Assembly: GCA_003647755.1 (NCBI GenBank)
Contig: QMNL01000169.1
Span: forward strand, 1 to 5,071
Length of the DNA: 5,071 nt
Source of the DNA: Candidatus Coatesiibacteriota bacterium
GTDB taxonomy: Bacteria > B130-G9
Direction: 5' to 3'
A model generated the notes under the pieces. That model did no database searches. It saw nothing but the letters and a program-made list of their open reading frames with translations, and was not told the origin of the DNA. The position numbers were made by a program, and so were the translations under genes. Every line of letters starts with the position of its first letter. Position 1 is the stretch's first letter. Positions 1 through 5,071 of the stretch are shown here, piece after piece.

Positions 1-12
1 CAGCTCCTCCAT

Positions 13-50
13 AGGGCTATGTTCAGCCCTTTCAGGGCTGTTTTCCTTTT
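13..50 (+). terminator. Probable rho-independent terminator with an overlapping alternative hairpin
   Basis: A perfect 7-bp stem, CAGCCCT (24-30) with AGGGCTG (34-40), closes a 3-base loop and is followed directly by a pyrimidine tract, TTTTCCTTTT (41-50), with more T-rich sequence to about 57. This is the shape of an intrinsic terminator for a plus-strand gene lying left of the window. A second AGGGCT at 13-18 can pair with the same AGCCCT (25-30) through a 6-base loop, so two mutually exclusive hairpins are possible. That could be an attenuator-like switch or simply repeat-derived sequence. The T tract is interrupted by two C residues, which weakens the call. No upstream gene is visible to confirm it. 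Confidence 0.45.
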
Positions 51-66
51 CTTCTTTGGCGTTGAT

Positions 67-173
67 CCGTAGGTTGCACCTACGGCTACTCAAATTATGC
101 CCCGTCAGGGCATTCGGCAATGCCGTCAAATTGCATCGAGGCCGATTCTCAGATTCTCGAGGCTTTGTAGCCT
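67..173. repeat. Cluster of short inverted repeats, REP-like intergenic DNA
   Basis: Four perfect inverted repeats follow one another: CCGTAGGT/ACCTACGG (67-74/78-85, 3-base loop), ATGCCC/GGGCAT (97-102/108-113, 5-base loop), CGGCA/TGCCG (115-119/121-125) and AGGCT/AGCCT (160-164/169-173, 4-base loop). Two direct repeats also occur: TCGAGGC at 136-142 and 157-163, and GATTCTC at 144-150 and 152-158. No open frame of useful length crosses the area. Dense small palindromes between genes are typical of REP or RAYT-associated elements; that identity is inference, because only one copy of the region is in view. A structured RNA leader is an alternative, but the likely promoter lies downstream of these hairpins. 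Confidence 0.45.
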
Positions 174-253
174 ATGACTCCTAATCCAAGCCCAGACCGC
201 GAGCATCAAAACGTCCACATCGAGCCATTACGAACACTCCTCTCGTCAGCTGC
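174..253. other. Intergenic spacer with no recognised feature
   Basis: Together with the flanking hairpins and promoter this belongs to a gene-free stretch of 384 bases at the left edge. Between the last hairpin and the promoter candidate I see no long open frame, tRNA-like fold, tandem repeat or clear operator palindrome. It may hold binding sites for regulators of the downstream glycosyltransferase genes, but nothing in the sequence singles one out. Confidence 0.4.
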
Positions 254-282
254 TTGACCTAATACCACGTTGCCAAGATACT
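254..282 (+). promoter_or_regulatory. Sigma-70-like promoter for the glycosyltransferase operon
   Basis: TTGACC (254-259) matches the -35 consensus at 5 of 6 positions and GATACT (277-282) matches the -10 consensus at 4 of 6, with the optimal 17-base spacing. Transcription would start near 289, giving a leader of roughly 95 bases before the ATG at 385 or about 48 bases before the alternative TTG at 337. It lies downstream of the hairpin cluster and in the right direction for the next gene. Such matches also occur by chance, and the housekeeping sigma consensus of this organism is unknown. Confidence 0.45.
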
Positions 283-384
283 AACGGTTGTGTCTCTAAC
301 AGATGATTAGGCTATCAAAACCGGGGGTTAGATCAGTTGCAGGATAACGTTAGGCGAAAGCTTGGCCTGGGTGGCGTGTTCTCA

Positions 385-1614
385 ATGCTTGCTCTGTCGG
401 TCAGGCCGCTTTTGCACCTATTGTTCATGTGTCCGATTAATGCCGTGCGGGCTTGGCTGTTTGCCCGCAGGAACAGGGCGAGTGATGAGGCGCCGCCTCA
501 GTTCATACTGGCCTCAATCCTTCAGTGGTACGACGTGTGGCAGCGCCCACAGCACTTCGCATCGCGACTTTCGGCCAAGTTCGATGTCTGTTTTCTTTCT
601 CCCGTGCCCGTGCACCATATAGTCGGCGAATCGCAACTTTGGCGGGGACGTAGGATCAAGCAGGTAACCGATAGTCTGACCGTCTTCGCCCCGCTTTGCC
701 TTCCGGGCGAGAACAAGGTCGGGCTCATCCGGGCCATGAATCGCCTGCTGTGGGTGTCGTATTTGAGAGAGGCGGCGATCAAGTTGCGAATGGCGAAGCC
801 CGTTTTATGGCTCAACTTCCCGTTCAACGATCGGCTCGTCCGTGCCATGCCATATCGCGCGGTGATCTACGATGTCATGGACGAATTCGTCGAGTTCTCG
901 ATCGCTCCGAAAGATGCCAACAAGAAAGAGGCGAAGGTGCTGAAGGCGGCGGCGTTCGTCTCAACCGGAACCTACTCACTTTACGAGAGAATGAGAAGTC
1001 TTCATAAGAATGTGGAATACATACCTTGTGGCGTCGATTTCGAGTTGTTCAATGCCGTGGCAAGGCACACTCCGGACCGGCCCCGCGACTTCCCGAGATC
1101 GCGGGGGCCTGTGTTGGGCTATTTCGGTAGTTTGAACGAGCGGATCGACGCGGAGTTGATCGAGAGCGTGGCTAGGCGTCGGCCGGGATGGACTTTCGTC
1201 TTGCTTGGGCCATTTCAGCGGAGCTACTCGGGGCGCAGGGATTTGAGGAACGTTCACTACCTGGGCCTTAAACCATATAGGTCTCTTCCGGCATATCTGG
1301 CGTTTTTTGACATCTGTATGATGCCGTATAGGGTTACCGAGGCGACCAAGAAGATCAGCCCTGTGAAGCTTTTGGAGTATTTTGCGGCGGGCAAGCCGGT
1401 AATCACGACGCGCATTCCGGACGTGCTTCGGTTCTACGAGAGCCTGGTTTGGGTGGCTGACGATGCGGACGAGTTTATTACGAAGGTGGAGGCCATTCTT
1501 CGGATGAGAGGCAGCGGGCAGTTCAATCCACAGACGTACATAGATGTCGCACGACAGCGTTCTTGGGAGCAGATGTCGGAGCAGATGTTGAGAGGGATTC
1601 TCAAGGTGCTGTAG
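385..1614 (+). CDS. Glycosyltransferase, TuaH-like, GT4-type GT-B fold
   Basis: The product (409 residues from ATG 385) most likely transfers a sugar from a nucleotide donor to a growing surface glycan or glycolipid at the cytoplasmic face of the membrane. Visible marks are WQRPQH (52-57) and the YDVMDE block (162-167), both typical of the TuaH-like group. The C-terminal GT-B half has GYFG (245-248), and the donor-site segment KLLEYFAAGKP (328-338) carries the conserved Glu331. The first Glu of the EX7E motif of classical GT4 enzymes is Lys323 here. Residues 1-31 are hydrophobic and basic and precede the family core, which suggests membrane association. ATG 385 was chosen because GGTGG (370-374) sits 10 bases upstream; GTG 376 and TTG 337 are in-frame alternatives, and an in-frame stop at 304-306 limits extension. 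The last base is shared with the next gene. Family assignment is firm; donor, acceptor and linkage are unknown. Confidence 0.85.
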   Translation: MLALSVRPLLHLLFMCPINAVRAWLFARRNRASDEAPPQFILASILQWYDVWQRPQHFASRLSAKFDVCFLSPVPVHHIVGESQLWRGRRIKQVTDSLTVFAPLCLPGENKVGLIRAMNRLLWVSYLREAAIKLRMAKPVLWLNFPFNDRLVRAMPYRAVIYDVMDEFVEFSIAPKDANKKEAKVLKAAAFVSTGTYSLYERMRSLHKNVEYIPCGVDFELFNAVARHTPDRPRDFPRSRGPVLGYFGSLNERIDAELIESVARRRPGWTFVLLGPFQRSYSGRRDLRNVHYLGLKPYRSLPAYLAFFDICMMPYRVTEATKKISPVKLLEYFAAGKPVITTRIPDVLRFYESLVWVADDADEFITKVEAILRMRGSGQFNPQTYIDVARQRSWEQMSEQMLRGILKVL

Positions 1615-1616
1615 TG
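1603..1616 (+). promoter_or_regulatory. Start-deciding ribosome binding site and TAGTG overlap
   Basis: AAGGTG (1603-1608) lies 5 bases before a GTG codon (1614-1616) whose first base is the last base of the preceding TAG stop. This SD and spacing select GTG 1614 over an upstream TTG at 1563 and over ATG 1626. The arrangement allows ribosomes finishing the first glycosyltransferase to reinitiate on the second. Confidence 0.75.
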
Positions 1617-2855
1617 AAAATAGTAATGGCCAATCCTCAGGACATCTACTACGTTCCGTCGGCGACCAGGCCAGTTGAGCTGGCGGCGGCGTTTACGAGG
1701 ATGGGCCACGAGGTGACGTTGTTGTACTGGCCCCTTCGTGAGGTCGATCGGAAGTTTCCGAGGACGCGGGTTTCAGTGCCGGAGGGCGTGAGAGTCGTTG
1801 CCGGGGTGAGGGGAGGCTTCGAGTCCTGGGAGAACATGAGGCGGTTGATTGGTCTTGGAAGGGATGCTGACATCATTCAGTTTCAGAAGTGCCTCCCTCC
1901 CTGTTCGATTGTCTCCGTGGTCGCTGCGTGGATTTTGGGCAAGCCAGTCTGCTATGACTGGGATGACAACGAGACTTCGATAGCGAGGGAGTATATGCCG
2001 ACAGAGACGTTTGGGGCTTTGGTTTATGCGCTGGAGCGATTGGTGCCGAGGCTTTGCAGCACCATAACTGTCTCCAGCCAGGCGTTGAGGGACAAAGCAG
2101 TGAAACTTGGCGTTCCGCAAGAGAATATCTTCGATGCGCCGGTCGGAGCGAGGCTCGATCGGTTCGATCCCGATGAACGGGGCGAGCGTATAAGGAGGCA
2201 GTATGGGATCGAGGGCCCCTTGGTGTTGTACATGGGGCAGCTGCAGGGAGCCAGCTACGGAGACCTCTTCTTAAGAGCTGCGGAAATGGCGAGCAAGCTG
2301 CGGCCAGATGCTCATTTTATGGTTGTCGGCGGTGGTGAGCGCCTTGGCATGTTGAGGTCTGCGGCGAGGGCTTTGGGGCTGGGGGCGAGACTTCGGTTCA
2401 GTGATTACGTGCCCCACGAGGAGGTTCCCGAGTACTTGGCCGCAGCGGACGTGGTGGTGGCCACGTTTGCTCGGAACGAGACAACTGTCTGCAAGAGCCC
2501 GCTGAAGATAGTGGAGTATCTGGCTGCGGGGCGGCCCATTGTTGCCAGCGACGTTGGGGAGGTTCGCAGAATGGTCGGTGAAGGGGGGATTGTGGTGGAG
2601 CCTGACAGCGCTGATGCCATAGCTCGGGGCGTATCAGAGCTTCTGGCGGATGATACGTTGCGGGCGGAGCTCTCGGTCCTGGCACGTAAGCGAGCCGAGG
2701 ATGTTTACAATTGGGATGCGACGGCAGAGAATATGGTTAGGGCATTTACGAGGGGGCTGGAGGTTGGCCGTGCACGTAGGCGGCCTCTGGCGCTGTTGGC
2801 GAAATATCTTGACAACGGTTTGAAGTTGCACGAAAGTGGCAGTGTGAAAGAATAA
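1614..2855 (+). CDS. Glycosyltransferase family 4, GT-B fold
   Basis: The product is 413 residues from GTG 1614, a normal length for a complete GT4 enzyme. The N-terminal acceptor-side domain opens with KIVMANPQDIYY (2-13) and a predicted Rossmann beta strand and helix, followed by GHEVTLLYWP. A DWDDNE block (115-120) matches a subset of GT4 proteins. The C-terminal donor domain runs from about VLYMGQL (near 205) through VVGGGE to the nucleotide-sugar site SPLKIVEYLAAGRPIV, with Glu301 as the conserved second Glu of EX7E; the position of the first Glu is Cys293. There is no signal peptide or membrane segment, so it should be cytoplasmic or peripheral. The one-base overlap with the preceding glycosyltransferase implies one pathway, probably consecutive steps in surface polysaccharide, O-antigen-like or glycolipid assembly. 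Substrate cannot be read from the sequence. Starting at GTG rather than the upstream TTG 1563 makes the protein begin at the expected first beta strand. Confidence 0.88.
   Translation: MKIVMANPQDIYYVPSATRPVELAAAFTRMGHEVTLLYWPLREVDRKFPRTRVSVPEGVRVVAGVRGGFESWENMRRLIGLGRDADIIQFQKCLPPCSIVSVVAAWILGKPVCYDWDDNETSIAREYMPTETFGALVYALERLVPRLCSTITVSSQALRDKAVKLGVPQENIFDAPVGARLDRFDPDERGERIRRQYGIEGPLVLYMGQLQGASYGDLFLRAAEMASKLRPDAHFMVVGGGERLGMLRSAARALGLGARLRFSDYVPHEEVPEYLAAADVVVATFARNETTVCKSPLKIVEYLAAGRPIVASDVGEVRRMVGEGGIVVEPDSADAIARGVSELLADDTLRAELSVLARKRAEDVYNWDATAENMVRAFTRGLEVGRARRRPLALLAKYLDNGLKLHESGSVKE
2809..2837 (+). promoter_or_regulatory. Weak promoter candidate for rpsO-pnp inside the preceding gene
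   Basis: A perfect -35 hexamer TTGACA (2809-2814) is followed after 17 bases by GAAAGT (2832-2837), which matches the -10 consensus at only 3 of 6 positions. It lies in the last codons of the second glycosyltransferase and would start transcription roughly 45 bases before rpsO. Genes for ribosomal proteins usually need stronger expression than sugar transferases, so an internal promoter is plausible, but the poor -10 keeps this tentative. Confidence 0.25.
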
Positions 2856-2887
2856 GGAAGATTAACAATAGGTTAGAGCAACAAGGC

Positions 2888-3157
2888 ATGGTTCTGGACA
2901 GGGAAAGCAAACGAGCAGTAATACGAGAGTTCAGGCTTCACGATAGGGACACAGGTTCTCCCGAGGTGCAGGTGGCGATATTGACGCGCCGCATCGAACA
3001 ATTAACTCGGCATTTCGAGGAGCACAAGAAGGACCATCACTCGAGGCGCGGGCTGTTGAAGCTCGTCGGCGCCAGGCGAAGGCACCTCAACTACTTGAAG
3101 GCGCAGGACGTTGTTAAGTATCGTGAGCTTATCGAGAGGCTTGGCCTTCGTAAGTAG
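2888..3157 (+). CDS. rpsO: 30S ribosomal protein S15
   Basis: The 89-residue product has the exact usual S15 length. S15 binds the central domain of 16S rRNA early in 30S assembly and forms an intersubunit bridge. Conserved elements include the DTGSPEVQVAIL stretch (21-32), with Thr22, Gly23 and Gln28, and the DHHSRRGLLKLVGARRRHLNYLK segment (49-71). His42, Asp49, Ser52 and Tyr69 correspond to the known rRNA-contacting residues His41, Asp48, Ser51 and Tyr68 once the initiator Met is discounted. The ATG at 2888 fits the family N-terminus. SD support is odd: AAGG at 2883-2886 is only 1 base from the ATG, while the better AAGGA (2854-2858) is 29 bases away. The gene starts 32 bases after the glycosyltransferase stop with no terminator between, and pnp follows. 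S15 often represses its own mRNA; I cannot identify a defined binding fold here. Confidence 0.98.
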   Translation: MVLDRESKRAVIREFRLHDRDTGSPEVQVAILTRRIEQLTRHFEEHKKDHHSRRGLLKLVGARRRHLNYLKAQDVVKYRELIERLGLRK

Positions 3158-3177
3158 CATCTAGTGCTTCATCTCAC

Positions 3178-3204
3178 TTCCATGCTCCAAAGTTGGAAAG
3201 GGAT
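3178..3204 (+). promoter_or_regulatory. pnp ribosome binding site within a possible small hairpin
   Basis: The purine run GGAAAGGG (3195-3202) just before ATG 3205 is the likely SD, with its GGA 7 bases from the start. The same bases can pair upstream in two ways: TTCCA (3178-3182) with TGGAA (3194-3198), or TCC (3186-3188) with GGA (3195-3197) inside the palindrome TCCAAAGTTGGA (3186-3197). Both stems are short, so any masking of the SD would be weak. No terminator is seen in this rpsO-pnp gap. Confidence 0.4.
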
Positions 3205-5071
3205 ATGTTCCAAAAAACACAGGTAGAGATCGGCGGAAGAGTCTTATCATTTGAGACAGGTAAGTATGCCAAGCAAGCGGACGGTGCGGCGTTAGCAACT
3301 TACGGGGAGTCGGTGGTCCTCGCGACAGCGGTATCGGAGAAGAAACCTCGAGAGGGGGCGGATTTTCTGCCCCTAGTGGTTGATTACATCGAGAAGACTT
3401 ACGCGGCGGGGAAGATACCGGGCGGGTTCTATAAGCGAGAGGGCCGGCCTCGCGAGAAGGAGGTGCTGACATCGCGCCTCATCGACAGACCACTCAGGCC
3501 TCTGTTTCCCGATCATTACTACTTCGAGACGCAGGTGATAGCCTTTGTGTTATCGGCTGATATTGAGAACGACACGGACGTAATGGCGATCAACGCAGCG
3601 TCAGCAGCGCTCACGTTGTCCGATATCCCGTTCAAGGGCCCGGTCGGAGCGGTTCGCATCGGCAAGATAGATGGAGAATTGGTCGTCAATCCGAAGATTC
3701 CGGAGATGGCCGAGAGCGAGCTCAATCTGGTCTGCGTGGGGACTAAAGAGGCGATCGTCATGGTCGAGGCGGCCGCCTCGGTGCAGGACGAGTCGACCCT
3801 CATCGATGCGATTGAGCTGGCCAGGGAGCCGATCAACGCGATTATTGATTGCCAGCTTCAGCTTCAGGAGCTAGGTGGCAAGCGCAAGCGCGAGTTCGAT
3901 GACAGCATGTATCAGATTTCAGACGAGCTTCGTGCCGAGGTCGAGGGAGCGGTCGCGGAAGAGCTGGACAGGCGCGTCAGGATTAAGCCGAAGCTGGAGC
4001 GAGAGGCGTCCGTGAAGGAGCTTCGCGACACCCTTCTGGCGAAGTATGAAGAAGATGATGACCAGACGAAGTTCCTCGTTCGGGACGCCTTTGAGCAGCT
4101 CGAGAAGAAGTTGGTACGGAGAATGATTCTCGACGAGGATGTTAGGGTTGATGGGCGGCGGCCGGACGAGATTCGGCCCATTACCTGCGAGGTCGGCGTC
4201 CTGCCACGGACTCATGGGTCGGCGGTCTTCACCAGGGGCGAGACACAGGCACTTGCGGTCTTAACGTTGGGGACATCGGTGGACGAGCAGAAGATCGATG
4301 CGTTGGAGGGAGAGAGTTACAAGCGATTCTTGCTTCACTACAATTTTCCGCCGTTTAGTGTGGGCGAGGCCTCATTTTTGAGGGGGCCTGGGAGGCGCGA
4401 GGTTGGACATGGGGCACTTGCGCTCAAGGCGCTTAGCCCAGTCATACCGGATGAAACGGAGTTTCCTTACACACTTCGGGTTGTCTCCGAGATACTGGAA
4501 TCCAACGGCTCGAGCTCAATGGCTACTGTCTGCGCTGGGATGCTGGCTTTGATGGACGCGGGTGTTCCGACTAGGGACGTTGTTAGCGGGATTGCGATGG
4601 GCCTCGTTACGGATGGCGAGAGGCATTGTGTGTTGTCCGATATTCTGGGCGCTGAGGACCATCTTGGCGACATGGACTTCAAGGTAGCAGGGACGAGAGA
4701 TGGTGTAACCGCCCTTCAGCTTGACGTTAAGGCAGGTTCAATTGACACGGATATTCTCCGATCTGCCCTTGAGCAGGCAAAACGGGGTCGGCTCTACATT
4801 CTCGACAAGATGCTGGAGGTGTTGTCGGAGCCGAGGAAGGACCTGTCGCCCCATGCGCCTAGGATCATCTCGATAATGATTAACAAGGATAAGATCAGGG
4901 ACGTGATTGGCCCCGGCGGGAAGGTGATCAGGTCGATAGTAGAGGAGACTGGGGTCAAGATCGACGTTGATGATTCGGGAGAGGTGAGGGTTGCCTCGAC
5001 TAGCGAGGAGGCTTCGGCCAAGGCGCATCAGATGATTGAGGACCTGACTGCGGAGGCCGAGGAGGGTAAGG
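3205..5071 (+). CDS. pnp: Polyribonucleotide nucleotidyltransferase (PNPase), 3' end missing
   Basis: PNPase is a trimeric 3'-5' exoribonuclease that degrades RNA by phosphorolysis, releasing nucleoside diphosphates, and can work in reverse as a polymerase. The window holds 622 codons plus one base. Domains in order are a first RNase PH-like domain (about 1-230) with the FYKREGRP loop (75-82, often FFRR in relatives), an all-helical linker (about 240-310), and the catalytic second RNase PH-like domain starting near VRVDGRRP (313-320). It contains GPGRREVGHG (394-403), the phosphate-binding Ser436-Ser438 triplet, and EDHLGDMDFK with Asp485, Asp491 and Lys493 matching the E. coli catalytic residues Asp486, Asp492 and Lys494. 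A KH domain follows (about 553-612) with GPGG at 569-572. The S1 domain expected next, about 80 residues, lies beyond the right edge; this is a window limit, not damage. ATG 3205 has an SD and fits the family N-terminus; the upstream ATG at 3182 is out of frame. Confidence 0.97.
   Translation, partial: MFQKTQVEIGGRVLSFETGKYAKQADGAALATYGESVVLATAVSEKKPREGADFLPLVVDYIEKTYAAGKIPGGFYKREGRPREKEVLTSRLIDRPLRPLFPDHYYFETQVIAFVLSADIENDTDVMAINAASAALTLSDIPFKGPVGAVRIGKIDGELVVNPKIPEMAESELNLVCVGTKEAIVMVEAAASVQDESTLIDAIELAREPINAIIDCQLQLQELGGKRKREFDDSMYQISDELRAEVEGAVAEELDRRVRIKPKLEREASVKELRDTLLAKYEEDDDQTKFLVRDAFEQLEKKLVRRMILDEDVRVDGRRPDEIRPITCEVGVLPRTHGSAVFTRGETQALAVLTLGTSVDEQKIDALEGESYKRFLLHYNFPPFSVGEASFLRGPGRREVGHGALALKALSPVIPDETEFPYTLRVVSEILESNGSSSMATVCAGMLALMDAGVPTRDVVSGIAMGLVTDGERHCVLSDILGAEDHLGDMDFKVAGTRDGVTALQLDVKAGSIDTDILRSALEQAKRGRLYILDKMLEVLSEPRKDLSPHAPRIISIMINKDKIRDVIGPGGKVIRSIVEETGVKIDVDDSGEVRVASTSEEASAKAHQMIEDLTAEAEEGK

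Noticed and set aside
1..72. A short open frame running in from the left edge to a TAG at 70-72 as the tail of an upstream gene
   Set aside because: Only about 23 codons, it runs through the terminator-like hairpin, and the translation shows nothing recognisable.
67..173. CRISPR array
   Set aside because: The palindromes differ from one another in sequence and spacing; there are no identical repeats separated by unique spacers of regular length.
1563..1613. Upstream TTG start giving the second glycosyltransferase 17 extra residues
   Set aside because: The extra residues are read from another frame of the preceding gene, and GTG 1614 has a good SD at ideal spacing and starts at the first beta strand of the fold.
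2398..2685. Minus-strand open frames opposite the second glycosyltransferase gene
   Set aside because: They lie wholly inside a well-supported gene, have low-complexity Pro/Arg/Ser-rich translations and no recognisable domain; they are antisense shadows.
3182..3184. ATG as the pnp start
   Set aside because: It is out of frame with pnp; the ATG at 3205 fits the family N-terminus and has an SD.
3912..4215. Two overlapping minus-strand open frames opposite pnp
   Set aside because: The translations are Ser/Arg-rich reflections of pnp codons, and pnp is conserved and complete on the plus strand here.

Overview
The window is 5,071 bases of ordinary bacterial chromosome with all recognised genes on the plus strand. 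From left to right it holds a non-coding, hairpin-rich stretch (about 1-300), two overlapping glycosyltransferase genes (385-1614 and 1614-2855), rpsO for ribosomal protein S15 (2888-3157), and pnp for polynucleotide phosphorylase (3205 to the right edge, cut off before its S1 domain). The rpsO-pnp pair is a classic bacterial gene order. Protein sequences, a GTG start and SD-like sites show a bacterium. Moderate GC and a PNPase close to the general Gram-negative or deep-branching type suggest an uncultured or environmental lineage, but I cannot name a phylum from this sequence.

Left region (1-384): five short perfect inverted repeats lie between 24 and 173. The first has a T-rich tail and looks like a rho-independent terminator for a gene left of the window. 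The others resemble REP-type intergenic repeat DNA. A good sigma-70-like promoter (TTGACC, 17 bases, GATACT; 254-282) follows and points into the glycosyltransferase genes.

Glycosyltransferase pair (385-2855): both products have the GT-B fold signature of family GT4-like enzymes. The first resembles the TuaH-like group (WQRPQH and YDVMDE motifs). The second is a GT4-type enzyme with a DWDDNE motif. They share one base (TAGTG), so they are almost certainly co-transcribed and translationally coupled. They probably add consecutive sugars to a surface polysaccharide or glycolipid; donor and acceptor are not visible.

Translation and RNA-decay pair (2888-5071): rpsO begins 32 bases after the second glycosyltransferase with no terminator between, and pnp follows rpsO after 47 bases. 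All four genes could be read from the promoter at 254-282, with a weak extra promoter candidate inside the end of the second glycosyltransferase gene. In many bacteria truB and ribF precede rpsO; here surface-sugar genes occupy that place. I found no CRISPR array, transposase, tRNA, toxin-antitoxin or defence module, and no convincing undescribed system. The points most worth a second look are the hairpin array, the displaced SD of rpsO, and the glycosyltransferase-rpsO-pnp linkage.
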